From contig NC_134903.1 of the NCBI RefSeq assembly GCF_041734735.1, positions 3,888,321 to 3,952,320 on the forward strand: 64,000 nt of DNA, given 5' to 3'. The notes under the pieces are model-generated. The model worked only from the letters and a program-made list of their open reading frames with translations. It did no database searches and had not been told where the DNA came from. The DNA comes from Babylonia areolata. Taxonomy: Eukaryota > Mollusca > Gastropoda > Neogastropoda > Buccinidae. This document shows, in pieces, positions 21,487 through 34,240 of this stretch. The position numbers and the translations under genes are program-made. Position 1 is the stretch's first letter; every line of letters begins with the position of its first letter.

Positions 21487-21645
21487 CGTGCACCTGGATA
21501 TTTTATATGGAATGATGTGTGCGTGTCCTTGAGTTCAAGAAATATTGAGCAGTCTTTTATTCATATGTCGGTTTTTTTTATGCATAAACCTTTTCATTTT
21601 CTTTCTGTCACTGTAGTGTTCTGTAGTTACAGGCGATAGAAATAC
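21327..21645. other. no gene recognised; one (TG)n tract
   Basis: It contains (TG)n at about 21455-21490. Otherwise it looks single copy, with no supported exon. Confidence 0.5.
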
Positions 21646-21652
21646 CCTTATA

Positions 21653-21658
21653 AATAAA
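21653..21658 (+). terminator. possible poly(A) signal, plus strand
   Basis: An AATAAA lies 3.7 kb beyond the stop of the giant repeat gene and is followed by TTGTTACGGGTG. It could end that transcript. The evidence is only the hexamer and its position. Confidence 0.2.
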
Positions 21659-21756
21659 TTGTTACGGGTGCACGCATATTCTTCCCTCATGAACAACAAA
21701 AACAACAACAACAAAAAAAGAACAGCAAAATTTCATGGTTTGCTGATGTAAAATCA

Positions 21757-21762
21757 TTTATT
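21757..21762 (-). terminator. possible poly(A) signal, minus strand
   Basis: An AATAAA on the minus strand is followed by a T/G-rich stretch (complement of 21696-21720), as downstream cleavage elements are. It would suit a transcript coming from the arrestin-domain gene, with a 3' UTR of over 12 kb. It is weak on its own. Confidence 0.25.
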
Positions 21763-22150
21763 ACAAGATCAAAAATACAGAACATGCATACAAACTATTT
21801 AAATAAACAGACTGAATTCAAAACAAACCAAAAAAGTATCTCAAAAAACTATCTATGTAACTATAACAAGTGGTGTTCCTAAAATAAAGAAAAGAAACAA
21901 GAATTTATAAACAAACATTATAGAAGAAAGGGGGGGGGGGAGATCGGAGAACAAAACATTTGGACAACCTATCAGAGGCCATGCATCTGTCTGTGTTGGT
22001 ATTTCTTCCTCCTACAGAAGAGAACAAAGCTGCAAATCACTGCAGTGATTTCATGGCAATTCCACTGCTTTCCACGCTACAAGGGGGAAAGACTTCAGCA
22101 CTTGGACATTATTTCTGTATCATTTTCACCTCTTAACACTCAGTCTTGAT

Positions 22151-22275
22151 CAGTTTCAGTTTCTCAAGGAGGTGTCACTGCGTTCAGACAAATCCATACA
22201 CGCTACACCACATTTGCTAAGCAGATGCCTGACCAGCAGCGTAACCCAACATGCTTTGTCAGGCCTTGAGAAAAA
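22151..22275 (+). repeat. dispersed family C repeat
   Basis: It carries TCTCAAGGAGGTGTCACTGC, TACACGCTACACCACATTTG and TTTGTCAGGCCTTGAG, as in the copy at 3055. Confidence 0.85.
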
Positions 22276-22389
22276 TTTATTTAAAAAGAAAGAAAAAAAA
22301 AATATATATATATATATTGGGAGGTGATCTGGCCTTCAGTTTGGATTTTGTTTCACACATTTGGCGTGTGGATTCGTAAGGCGCATGGT

Positions 22390-23175
22390 ACAAAGTTGAG
22401 GAAACGGTACCTCCTTACAATCTGTAGAATATGGTCAATCTCTTCCACGTAAATTCTGTGTAAAATGTTAAATCTCTTTACCATCTGTAGAATATGGTCC
22501 ATCTCTTCCACGTAAATTCTGTGTGAAATGTTAAATTTCTTTACCATCTGTAGAATATGGTCCATCTCTTCCACGTAAATTATGTGTGAAATATTAAATC
22601 TCTTTACCATCTGTAGAATATGGTCCATCTCTTCCACGTAAATTATGTGTGAAATGTTAAATCTCTTTACCATCTGTAGAATATGATCCATCTCTTCCAC
22701 GTAAATTATGTGTGAAATGTTAAATCTCTTTACCATCTGTAGAATATGGTCCATCTCTTCCACGTAAATTATGTGTGAAATGTTAAATCTCTTTACCATC
22801 TGTAGAATATGGTCCATCTCTTCCATGTAAATTCTGTGTAAAATGTTAAATCTCTTTACCATCTGTAGAATATGGTCAATCTCGTATCTCTTATGTAAAT
22901 GTCCCCTGATGTCATGTAAAATTTACTTCCCCTGACCATCTTTAGAATATGGTCTATCTCTTATGTAAATGTCATGTAAAACGTTACATCTCCTTATCAC
23001 CTATAGATTAAGGTCTATCTCTTATGTAAATGTCATGTAAAACATTATATCTTATCACCTGTAGAATATGGTCTATCTCTTATGTAAATGTCATGTAAAA
23101 CGTTACATCTCCTTATCTGTAGATTATGGTAAATCCCTTACATAAATCATTAAATGTCATGTAAAACGTTACTCA
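22390..23175. repeat. 63-base minisatellite, about eight clear copies plus decayed ones
   Basis: The unit has TAGAATATGGTCCATCTCTT, CCACGTAAATT and TGTTAAATCTCTTTACC. It is regular to about 22890, then drifts into shorter units. Because 63 is divisible by three, a minus-strand open frame of 21-residue repeats results; I do not regard it as a gene. Confidence 0.85.
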
Positions 23176-24240
23176 AAAGGGAAAACAGACAAGCAAACAG
23201 ATCTAGCACCAAAACATCAAAAGGACAAGATGTCATCAATTGTTTCCGGTAAATCTGATAACAAAAGTGATTTGTAACATTAAGTTTCCCAGCCTAAAAA
23301 CCAAGTACACAACCACTAGAGTGCAAATTTAAAATGAGGTATGTTCAAAAAGTTCACTCCACACACAAGCATTCATACATGCACACGGTCACAAAACGAT
23401 GAGGGAAAAAAATCACGAAATAGAAAAAGTCAATGAGCGTTCTGTGGCAAACGTTCTTGCAATTCATATTGTAAAATGTAATTCCAACAGCCAAACACTA
23501 TTTTAGTTAGAATGAATAAAATTGAACAAATAAATGTTTCACAAACTTTCCTTAAAATAACAAAGGTGACAGGTTCCAACATTATTGTTCAAAATAGCTA
23601 TCACAATGGACATAATATAAACTTCATAATATATATATCTAGGTAAACAGGAGGAAAATGCAGGTGTAAATATGAACATCTACCTTGAAAATATTTTACA
23701 CAAGTGAACCCAATATGATTATATAACATAGCCATCACAGGCACAACTTTGTGCTGAAACAGTGAACGTGTAGCATGTCTTGACCACCTAGTGAACAGAC
23801 AACAAAGCAATGAGAAGAAGATGACAAAGAGAGACACGGAAAAAGAAGCTTGGGGGTGGGAGGGGAGGGGGGGAATGAGAGGTAAACTTCAAAGAGAGCA
23901 CTAAATTCAAGTTCAAGACACTTATGACATTCTGCACATGTTAAGCAGTATAAAGGTCATCTCTGTCATTTAGCAGTGTGATAAAAAAAATTTATCTGGA
24001 AAAATATTTCTAGTTAATGCTTTTAGATTTAGTGCCTCTCCCTAGGGACACACCACCATGTCAAAACACGGCTTCGAACCTGAATCACTGAAGTCCAAGT
24101 CATGTATGTCAAACCCACTCCACCAATGTGCTTGCTCAAGTGCGCTGTGTTCTCTGTTTGTACATTTACCTCTCTCGTCTCTGATCAAATGATGTTTCTT
24201 CATTTCTCTCAAAGGCACAGCTCTCTGTGGTTCCTACTTG
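23176..24240. other. no gene recognised; AT-rich
   Basis: Nothing was supported apart from a possible reversed tRNA-like motif (GGCTTCGAACCTGAATCACT) near 24070-24090. That may be a remnant of another SINE. Confidence 0.5.
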
Positions 24241-24244
24241 GCTG

Positions 24245-24365
24245 CTGGTAAAAAGACATTTCACATGCCGGTAAAAAGACATTTCACATGCCGGTAAAAA
24301 GACATTTCACATGCCGGTAAAAAGACATTTCATGGTAAAAGACATTTCACATGCCGTAAAAAGAC
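24245..24365. repeat. 23-base tandem repeat, about five copies
   Basis: The unit GCCGGTAAAAAGACATTTCA plus CAT is repeated with small deletions. Confidence 0.85.
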
Positions 24366-24817
24366 AATATACTGGTAAAAAGGTAACTCACAGTGAGATG
24401 TGAAAGCACAGAGAAGATTTTACTGCTGCCTTCAAATCATCTTGACCGCTGATCTGTGTTGTTTGTCCATTTTCTTAAATGCTGAGACATAAGCTTGAGC
24501 AATATACAACATTCATACCAAAATATTGCTTTGTAAAAAAAAAGTTACTCTCAAAATCAAAAATATATATATATATTTTTTTTTTTTAAAGACCCAGCTT
24601 TTTTTTTTTTTTATGTAAAAACAGTATGAGCCAAGAAAAACTTAAACAAGAATTTCATAAACACTGCACCTGTGGTGAGCTACCATCAACATTGTCACCA
24701 CTGTTTTCAATAATGAAAGTAGTTTTTAAAAAATAGCACCATGATTCATGAAAAGCTCAACACCAACGAGAATTTCAAGAACACTACACCTGCATCATCA
24801 CCTAAAAAAAATCGTCC

Positions 24818-24935
24818 GCATCAAAGTAGCAAAGAATCACACTGTCTACCCAAAATAACAGATGACAAGACACTTCATCAAAGTAGCAAAGAATCACACT
24901 GTCTACCCAAAATAACAGATGACAAGACACTTCAA
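24818..24935. repeat. 57-base direct duplication
   Basis: CATCAAAGTAGCAAAGAATC followed by ACACTGTCTACCCAAAATAA and CAGATGACAAGACACTT occurs twice in tandem. Confidence 0.9.
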
Positions 24936-24969
24936 TCAGGCAATGGTAGTTGAATATCAACCATACACA

Positions 24970-25680
24970 ATTTCAAAGCACACTGCTAACAATAAACAAA
25001 GAACGGCAGAAGACTAAGTCAATCTGCTGACAATAAACAAAGAACGACAGAAGACTAAGTCAATCTGCTAACAATAAACAAAGAACGGCAGAAGACTAAG
25101 TCAATCTACTAACAATAAACAAAGAACGACAGAAGACAAGTCAATCTGCTAACAATAAACAAAGAACGACAGAAGACTAAGTCAATCTGCTAACAATAAA
25201 CAAAGAACGGCAGAAGACTAAGTCAATCTGCTAACAATAAACAAAGAACGGCAGAAGACTAAGTCAATCTGCTAACAATAAACAAAGAACGACAGAAGAC
25301 TAAGTCAATCTGCTGACAATAAACAAAGAACGGCAGAAGACTACGTCAATCTGCTAACAATAAACAAAGAACGGCAGAAGACTAAGTCAATCTGCTGACA
25401 ATAAACAAAGAACGGCAGAAGACTAAGTCAATCTGCTAACAATAAACAAAGAACGACAGAAGACTAAGTCAACCTGCTAACAATAAACAAAGAACGGCAG
25501 AAGACTAAGTCAATCTGCTGACAATAAACAAAGAACGACAGAAGACTAAGTCAATCTGCTGACAATAAACAAAGAACGACAGAAGACTAAGTCAATCTGC
25601 TGACAATAAACAAAGAACGACAGAAGACTAAGTCAATCTGCTAACAATAAACAAAGAACGGCAGAAGACTCAGTCAATCC
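24970..25680. repeat. 41-base minisatellite, about 17 copies
   Basis: The unit is CTAACAATAAACAAAGAACG then GCAGAAGACTAAGTCAATCTG. Variants are mainly A/G at two sites. The period is not a multiple of three and the array is not coding. Confidence 0.95.
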
Positions 25681-26511
25681 AAGAAGACACATCTGACAGC
25701 TAAATGTGACCAATGTGTCAACACAGCACATGAGCTCAAGCAAAACCAGACCAACATATACAACTGCACTTCTCTGTCGTAAGACCTTGCCGGCAAGATA
25801 AGCCAAAGTGTATGTCATGAAATGTCTTCATAGACCCTGGGAGTGCAAAAAAAACAACAAACAAACAAAAACAAATAACAGCTATGTAATACATCAGCAA
25901 ATAACCAACAACAGTATCAAAAACAACAATCTACAGACTAAAATATTTCCCCGATTCTCTTTCTCTTAATCTGTGAAACTCATGGAATTACCCTCAGCAA
26001 ATACTTTAAAAAAATATGCAAGTATATAAAACTGATGACAACTTATGTGACGTGATCCAGTCAATGTTTATGTACATACGCTTTGTATACTGCTGTACAA
26101 TGCGTCACAAATTTTTGATGGAAACTGATTACGTGGTGTGATTTTTGCTGGTTTTTTTTTTCTTTTTTTTCTTTTTTGTTGTTGTTGTTGTTGTTGTTTT
26201 TTCTTTCTTCTCCATATCTGTGATGGTGATGATCTTTTCTGGAATTTGGTATATGTTTTCTGGTCTAATTTAACCTTCATCTCAAGGGGAAAACAAACAA
26301 ACAAACAAAAAAAAAAACAGATGGTATATTTTGGAGGACAGTTACCAAGAGCAACAACCACTACCAAAGAAACACCTCACACATGTCGACATGGATCATG
26401 TTGGAAGGGGAGGAATTCTGTGCAATGTTCCTGTAAACATCTGACATTAATTTCCACATTTCAATGTTGTAATTCACAAATAAATAAAAAGATGTGTGTG
26501 GGGGGATGGGG
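25681..26511. other. no gene recognised; simple-sequence tracts
   Basis: It has T/TTG-rich sequence at about 26148-26208 and an (AAAC)n tract near 26290-26320. No exon was supported. Confidence 0.5.
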
Positions 26512-26705
26512 GTTGTTTATTGTTGCTTACAGTCCAATCGACCCGCACAGGGCCATATCAGGACTGTCAAACCATACAAATACCCAACCACGTCAACACA
26601 AAACTGTAACTTCTACAAAAACAAAAACCAAAAAACACACCAAGACAAACCCACAAAACACAGTTAATGACACATTATCCAAACCATTTAGCTCCTTAGG
26701 GCAAA
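26512..26705 (-). repeat. dispersed repeat, family F, reversed copy
   Basis: It is the reverse complement of 4805-4990 (GCACAGGGCCATATCAGGAC, CAACACAAAACTGTAAC). Confidence 0.75.
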
Positions 26706-27677
26706 TAAGATCTGGCCATGCTGAGGATGCCAGTCCTTCTGCTTACTTTATCATCCCCAGATTACAAAAAAATCATAAAAAGAATATAAAAAAAAATTAA
26801 ATAAAGTTTTGAGTTGGTAACAGTCAATGGGGAACTCTTAACTGGAACCATCCAAGTTTACCTCCAAACTACTGAAGATTACAACGACATTCAACATGAC
26901 TCCATAAAATTAGAATTACTTTAACAGCGGTATTCAACATATTCATTCATTTTCAAAGCAACCTGTAACGGGAATAAAAATCCGAAACTTAATTACAACG
27001 TAAAATCAGGTGAGAGCTTATCAGAAGAAGAAAAAAAAACTGTGAGAAAGAAAAAACATTTTACTTCAACAGCAGTGAGTGATCAACTTTTCATTCGTAC
27101 ACAGATGCTGCAGAACGTAAGGCCAACGTAACTCTGAGAGATACTTCCTCACCCACTGGTAAAAAAGTTTTTGCATTTGTACAAACCATAAGTATGACCT
27201 CATCTATACTGTGTCAATGCTGACTAACCTTCGTGATCACCACTCCTGGTACTGTATCACTGCAGTCCTGTCTGTAAGGGCGGACAATCTTTGGCAATGG
27301 TATTCTCAACTGAGCAACAGAAGTTGCAAATAAGGCAGACACAGACTTCACAGTGCACAAACTGCAAGACTTAAAAAGGCCCCAAGTCCCATAAAAATCA
27401 ATCGACTTTACTGATTAACATTCCCGCGCAACGTACTGTTCGGAGAAAGACAAAAAAAGCACAAATAGAGGCACCTTTTTTCTCTGGAGGATGGGAAGGT
27501 GAATCTCTAACAGTGTGCGCTAGCTCACCGGTCCAAAACTGGTGAGGGAAGAACTGACGTTAAAGAGAAACCAGGCTCAGCTGAACAGATGGCTAGCTGT
27601 CACAAGCTGTGTGTCAAACTGGATGAAAAACATGGGACAGCAAACCCTGCCACAATAAAAATATTTAAAAAAAATAA

Positions 27678-27709
<32 letters not shown>

Positions 27710-27838
27710 GCAGACAAAATGAGCACCACCTGTCCCAAGTTCGATAAATCAGAACAGGCATGGATAACCTTTGTATGCGCTTTGACTCATCTGTTATGCA
27801 GCTGCATTGATGTTTCTGTGAATAAAGTTTGCTAAAAC
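26706..27838. other. no gene recognised; AT-rich
   Basis: A short (AAT)n tract lies at about 27676-27705. Nothing else was recognised. Confidence 0.5.
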
Positions 27839-28056
27839 AAAAAAAAAAGGAACTACTGAACACTACCGAAGTGACTCAGCAACAGTGCTGGGTCTCCTGT
27901 GGTGTGTAGCCTCCTTGCGACCAAACATCGATGATTCCCTGTGGACTGCTGACACTGGGGCTGTGACGGAAGAACCAAGGTGAGGTAGTGGATGGGGGAT
28001 TCAGGAACGAGCGGCGTGGGAGTAATGCCACTCAACAGTCCACATGACGGGAAAGA
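27839..28056 (+). repeat. dispersed repeat, family E
   Basis: It matches 36858-37066 in the same orientation (ACCGAAGTGACTCAGCA, GTGGGAGTAATGCCACT, TCCCTG..GG.CTGC.GACACTGG). It is about 210 bases long and of unknown family. Confidence 0.7.
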
Positions 28057-28390
28057 CAACAACAAAATCAGCGGCACCAGACCTTCAGAAAGAATGCAAT
28101 GAATGGAAGTCATGTTTACAATGAGACCAGAAAGAAGAAAACCTCAGTTTGTGCATTGACTGTAAGACTAAGTTCTCAAGTCCTAGTTACCATGATGACT
28201 GGCGTCAGCACAGTGACTTAGAAAAAAAAAAAATTGGGCTTTGAAGCTGTAGGTTAAAATATCATATTCCTGAAATTTCTTGGAAATTTCAGTTTGTTTC
28301 TGCTTTTACATCATCAGTTTCTTGTGGTAAGAGTTTGGTGTTGACGTGTATGCCACACATTTTTTTGCAATTTTTGTTGCCACGGCTTCA

Positions 28391-28620
28391 TTAACTCACT
28401 CAGTACGGCCAGTCCTCTCTCCTCTACACAGACCCCTCGGATGTCCACTGGATGTCTGAATGACCCAAACCTTTAGCTTCCGTCGTCAGAATTGTGGTAT
28501 TCTTTGTCAACATTCACCTCTTCAGTGTAAGAGCCTTCCGCTTGTAATATTTTGATGATGGTAATTGGGGTGAAACGCTGTTAACGTCGTCTCTTTCGCC
28601 GTTCGTATGGAGAGAGTTAA
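28391..28620. mobile_element. second TTAA-flanked MITE, 230 bases
   Basis: The left end is TTAACTCACTCAGTACGGCC. The right end, reversed, is TTAACTCTCTCCATACGAAC, an imperfect inverted repeat with TTAA at both edges. The interior is non-coding and not related to the 245-base MITE. Confidence 0.65.
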
Positions 28621-29275
28621 AACAAGCAATGGAAGACAGAAGAAATCAAGGGACTGACAACACTGCAGAATGGACGGAAAGCCATCTGCAGAGGCCCAGA
28701 ACTGAACACACAACAGACAGACCTGGAGGAACCTGGTGAACCGTGTTACTGTATGGTGCACATGACTGGCCATTAAGGAGAAGCGTGAGCAAAGGAAGCA
28801 GGGCTCAACTTCTGGAGACGTTTTCCCTTGCAACACCTGTGGGAAATGCTGCGCATCCACAATCGGCCTCTTCTCCCATACGAGGACACACACCGACAGG
28901 TAAGCCTGCCTGCCTACTCATCCGTCGGTCCGACGGGAGATTCCATCACACGACTCTTCACAGAGCTAAGGGAGAAGAAGAAGAAATGTATGCAGAGTAA
29001 CAGCCCTTGCCTTACCGCCTCAAGTGAGGCACATCAAAATCTCCACAACAGCCTGAGAACACAAAGGCTGAGAAGAAAGAAGGACATTGAGTGACGCCAA
29101 ATTCTAATTTCATGAAATGCTTCAAATAGCAAGAATGTGCTTGAAGGAATCGCCAACCTTTTTCATCTTCTGTGTTCACGGGCTTCCACTCCCACATCCA
29201 CTTGTATCGACGAGTCAGCTGTTTCTGGTACCAGGGGACTCCATGCAGGCAGCCATATTGCTGGGCAAGACTGCT
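28621..29275. other. no gene recognised
   Basis: Mixed sequence with several short open frames but no splice-bounded, conserved-looking peptide. Confidence 0.45.
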
Positions 29276-29825
29276 GCAAGGAACGTTTCCACAAACCGCT
29301 GCATGCTGACACACAAACCGCTGCATGCTGACACAAACCGCTACTGCATGCTGACACAAACCGCTGCTGCAGGCTGACACAAACCGCTGCAGGCTGACAC
29401 AAACCGCTACTGCATGCTGACACAAACCGCTGCAGGCTGACACAAACCGCTACATGCTGACACAAACCACTGCTGCAGGCTGACACAAGACACAAACCAC
29501 TGCTGCATGCTGACACAAACCGCTACTGCATGCTGACACAAACCGCTGCTGCAGGCTGACACAAACCGCTGCAGGCTGACACAAACCGCTACTGCATGCT
29601 GACACAAACCGCTGCTGCAGGCTGACACAAACCACTGCAGGCTGACACAAATCACTGCATTATGCTGACACAAAACGCTGCATGCTGACACAAGTCACTG
29701 CATTATGCTGACACAAACCGCTGCATGCTGACACAAACCGCTGCATTATGCTGACACAAATCACTGCATTATGCTGACACAAACCGCTGCAGGCTGACAC
29801 AAACCACTGCACGCTAACATGGACC
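29276..29825. repeat. 20-23-base minisatellite (CTGCATGCTGACACAAACCG type)
   Basis: Units alternate between GCATGCTGACACAAACCGCT and GCAGGCTGACACAAACC, with length variants containing TACT or TTAT. About 25 copies. Confidence 0.9.
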
Positions 29826-30234
29826 TGCAAAATGTTTCAAGGCCCCACAGCCTTTTCACGGCCATCAGGGAATCGAACCTGACATCCACAGTGTCTAGGG
29901 CTTGGCACAGGAAGGCAGGGCCCGATCTCAAGTACAGCGCCTAACAGATTCTGCCACAGAACCTCAACTGGAGTGCAGGGTGTCAGATGTGATATCTGAT
30001 CTTCTCTGTGTGTATAAACACAAAGGGGTTAAAACACCAGCAGGACAATACGTTACATCAACCAAGGAGACTGAAGAAAACTATAGGAATTTTTTTTTTC
30101 CTAAAATTACGTTTATCTAACATACTTACCGTGACCCACTTGTGCAGACTCCGGCAGGGAGTCGGATTCCTGTCCTGCGCAAACTACTATCCGCCTATGC
30201 GGAGAAACCGAAAGTAGCTAACCCACCAGTGGTG
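29826..30234. other. no gene recognised; possible reversed SINE head
   Basis: GGGAATCGAACCTGACATCC near 29867-29886 resembles a reversed box B, so this may be a decayed tRNA-derived repeat. The rest was not recognised. Confidence 0.4.
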
Positions 30235-31515
30235 ATCACAATCAGAATAACATGGACCTCAGAGACTGTAGAAAATATCTCCACATTTAACCCTCAAGCT
30301 GTGATCTCTATCACAGTAATGTCGACCTTAAAGACTGTAGAAAATATCTCCACATTTAACCCTCAAGCTGTGATCTCTATCACAGTAACGTCGACCTTAA
30401 AGACTGAAGAAACTATCTACACCTTTAACCCTCAAGCTGTGATCTCTATCACAGTAACGTCAACCTTAAAGACTGAAGAAACTATCTACACCTTTAACCC
30501 TCAAGCTGTGATCTCTATCACAGTAATGTCGACCTTAACGACTGAAGAAACTATCTACACCTTTAACCATCAAGCTGTGATCTCTATCACAGTAATGTCG
30601 ACCTTAACGACTGAAGAAACTATCTACACCTTTAACCATCAAGCTGTGATCTCTATCACAATAATGTCGACCTCAGACACTGAAGAAACTATCTCCACAT
30701 TTAACCCTCAAGCTGTGATCTCTATCACAGTAACGTTGACCTCAGACACTGAAGAAACTATCTACACCTTTAACCTTCAAGCTGTGACCTCTATCACAGT
30801 AACGTCAACCTTAAAGACTGAAGAAACTATCTCCACATTTAACCCTCAAGCTGGGATCTCTATCACAGTAACGTCAACCTTAAAGACTGAAGAAACTATC
30901 TCCACATTTAACCCTCAAGCTGTGACCTCTATCACAGTAACGTCAACCTTAAAGACTGAAGAAACTATCTCCACATTTAACCCTCAAGCTGTGACCTCTA
31001 TCACAGTAACGTCAACCTTAAAGACTGAAGAAACTATCTCCACATTTAACCCTCAAGCTGGGATCTCTATCACAGTAACGTCAACCTTAAAGACTGAAGA
31101 AACTATCTACACCTTTAACCCTCAAGCTGGGATCTCTATCACAATAACGTCAACCTTAAAGACTGAAGAAACTATCTCCACATTTAACCCTCAAGCTGTG
31201 ATCTCTATCACAGTAACGTCAACCTTAAAGACTGAAGAAACTATCTACACCTTTAACCCTCAAGCTGTGATCTCTATCACAGTAATGTCGACCTTAACGA
31301 CTGAAGAAACTATCTACACCTTTAACCATCAAGCTGTGATCTGTATCACAATAATGTCGACCTCAGACACTGAAGAAACTATCTCCACATTTAACCCTCA
31401 AGCTGGGATCTCTATCACAGTAACGTCAACCTTAAAGACTGAAGAAACTATCTACACATTTAACCCTCAAGCTGTGATCTATAACAATAACGTCAACCCT
31501 GGAGACAAGAAACTA
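30235..31515. repeat. 69-base minisatellite, about 18 copies
   Basis: The unit is GTGATCTCTATCACAGTAAC, GTCAACCTTAAAGACTGAAG, AAACTATCTCCACATTTAAC, CCTCAAGCT. Sixty-nine is 3 x 23, so a plus-strand frame of 466 codons stays open; the peptide has no non-repeat part. The GTGATCTCTATCAC segment is self-complementary. Confidence 0.9.
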
Positions 31516-31927
31516 TTTCCTCCTTTAATCCACATGCAGTGATCACAATCAGAATCAAACCCAGGCCCCTCAGGCAGAAAGGCCAAAGTGCTGACCACTG
31601 GGCCCACGCCTGCCCAATGGCTGACAGCATCAGCCTGACAAAAATGGTCTTCCAAAAAACAACAACAAAAAAACAATGAATGTTAAGTAAAATAAACAAT
31701 ATAAATATCATACTAAAAAATTTTTTTAAAATTTAAAAAAACAAGCAAGTGAGAGACCAGTTCCCCATACAAGATATCAAAAGTTCATGAAAAAAAAAAA
31801 ATATATATATACATATATAAAAGAAAAAAAGCATGTTTCAATGTTGGCAGCACTGTCTTTTTTTAAATGTAAAAAAAAGAAGAGAGAAAAAAATTAAGCA
31901 TGCAACATCATCTTTACAACAGGTTAG

Positions 31928-31964
<37 letters not shown>

Positions 31965-32350
31965 TTGTTTTCAAGCATGTAACATCATCTTTATAATGGC
32001 ATAATGAAAATATGATTGTTTTCAAACATACAACATCATCTTCATAGAAGGAAATGGGAAAAAATGATTGGCTTCAAGCATGCAACATCATCTTCATTAT
32101 AGGATAGGGGAAAAAAAACACTGTTTTCAAGCAGGCGACATTGTCTTTTTGAACTGTAAAGGCAAGGGGCACAACGTTTGTTTTCATGCAGGCGAGACTG
32201 CGAGAAAAAAAACACCTCCTTTCAAGCAACCAACACTGCCTTTGTGTAAAATGTAAAAATTGCTCTCCTCTTTGGTCAACAACAAAAACAACCACCACCC
32301 CCCCAAACCTCCCCCCCAGCCCCCCACACCCCCACCCCCACCTCAATCAC
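31516..32350. repeat. degenerate ~60-70-base repeats, poly(A) and C-rich tracts
   Basis: AAGCATGCAACATCATCTT-type motifs recur at about 31896, 31974, 32025 and 32075 and weaker near 32129. A pure A run lies at about 31933-31961 and a C-rich run at 32298-32345. A reversed tRNA-like stretch lies near 31560-31620. Confidence 0.65.
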
Positions 32351-32747
32351 ATGCTTGCTTAGAACGAAATCTGCACCAACAGTTCCATCAGTTATTCTGA
32401 CGTATGATAATGTCATAGTTTGTACCCAGATCTCTCGTTTCTCGTCTGTACAAATCATGTATATGTATGATTTCTCTGCAAGGATGTATGCAAGGATGTA
32501 TGCATGCATATCTTTGCATTAAGCTTCAAAACAGCAATGTACGTATGTGAGTGTCGGTCGGCGACGATGCGTATGTGAAGGTGTACATGCCTGTTAAGAC
32601 ACACAGCACTGCATACGTGGATGAAGAGAACTGGTTGCCAGGTTATCAGCGGTGCCCGTATGGTCAGAAAGTACAGGGGAGAAGACAACGACAATGACTA
32701 CATGAGTGTGTGTATGTGATTATATGTCTGTGTACACAAGCATGCAG

Positions 32748-32841
<94 letters not shown>

Positions 32842-32863
32842 CATGCGTGAAGTAAAAAATCCT
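32351..32863. repeat. unremarkable sequence ending in (TA)n(CA)n
   Basis: From 32351 to 32745 nothing was recognised. (TA)n lies at about 32752-32802, followed by (CA)n to about 32838. Confidence 0.7.
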
Positions 32864-32965
32864 TCTTCTTCTTCTTCTTCTGCGTTCGTATGTGCACAAG
32901 TGGGCATTTAGGTGTATGACCATTTTTACCCCGCCATGTAGGCAGCCATACTCCGCTTTCGGGAA
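32864..32965 (-). repeat. SINE family B, 3' fragment reversed
   Basis: CTTCTTCTTCTTCTGCGTTC, GTGTATGACCATTTTTACCC and ATGTAGGCAGCCATACTCCG match the reversed end of family B. Confidence 0.75.
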
Positions 32966-33425
32966 TGAAGTAAAAAATGTTTTATCTCATTCCACCCTCC
33001 ACACCAGCTCTGTTTGGGCACCAGTTTGTGGCTCCCCCTCCCTAACTCATCAAACTGCTTTTTCAACCTTTCCGTTTTCAACAAGGGATGGGACATGACT
33101 CTTGATAAACTTCCTGACAACTTGCCGACAAAGTTGGGGCACATCGAACACTTTCAGGCACTTTCTGCTGTTGCTGTTGTTGTTGTTGTTGTTGTTGTTG
33201 TTGCTGCGAAGTTTTGTTTAAGACCCCAGCTAGAAAGTGGGCCAGTGACTAAACAAACTGTTCCAAGATGTATACAGTGCTCATCATCCTGATGCTAATG
33301 CTTGGAACGATGGCTGTAAAAACAGGTGACAGGTGAGGCAATGCGTCATCGATCCATGCCATGCCAAACGCCATTCCTTTAAGACACGACCATCATTCAT
33401 ACATTAATCTAACCCAGACAGTCAG
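32966..33425. other. no gene recognised; short (TTG)n
   Basis: (TTG)n lies at about 33168-33205. The rest is not recognised. Confidence 0.5.
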
Positions 33426-34240
33426 GTCAACAGCTGCCTCCTCTGCTGTACACATGGTCATGGCTAGACACGACTGTCATTGGACACAACTGTCACTGGA
33501 CACGACAATTATGGACATGACAGCTGCTGTTCACATGGTCATAGCTAGACACGACTGTCATTGGACACAACTGTCACTGGACACAATTATGGACATGACA
33601 GCTGCTGTTCACATGGTCATGGCTAGACACGACTGGACACGACAATTATGGACATGACAGCTGCTGTTCACATGGTCATGGCTAGACACGACTGTCATTG
33701 GACACAACTGTCACTGGACACAACAATTATGGACATGACAGTCATGGACACGACTGTCACTGACACAACAATCATTGACATGACAATCACGGACACGACC
33801 ATCACGGACAACGACTATCATGAACACGACAATCATGGAAATGACTGTCATGGACATGACCATCACGGACAACGACGGTCATGAACACGACAATCATGGA
33901 AATGACTGTCTGTCATGGACACGACCATCACGGACACGACTATCATGAACATGACAATCATGGAAATGACTGTCTGTCATGGACACGACCATCACGGACA
34001 CGATCATGAACACGACAATCATGGAAATGACTGTCATGGTCACGAATATCATGAACACGACAATCATGGAAATGACTGTCATGGACATGACCATCACGGA
34101 CAACGACTGTCATGAACACGACAATCGTGGAAATGACTGTCTGTCATGGATACGACCATCACGGACACGACTATCATGAACATGACAATCATGGAAATGA
34201 CTGTCATGGACACGACAATCACAGAAAACGACTGTCACAA
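33426..34240. repeat. ~20-30-base minisatellite (GACACGAC..TCATGGACATGAC)
   Basis: Two sub-arrays. The first (33430-33730) has units of about 80-100 bases with GCTGTTCACATGGTCATGGC. The second (33730-34240) has shorter units built on CATGGACACGACCATCACGG and ATCATGGAAATGACTGTC. Confidence 0.85.

Noticed and set aside
24970-25680. Regular array resembling a CRISPR locus
   Set aside because: The 41-base units are contiguous with no spacers and the genome is animal; it is an ordinary minisatellite.
30142-31542. Plus-strand 466-codon frame of 23-residue repeats (TSTLKTEETISTFNPQ)
   Set aside because: Pure 69-base minisatellite with unremarkable flanks, no splice-bounded continuation and no composition typical of protein ends. 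A weak secreted-repeat possibility remains, but I cannot support it.
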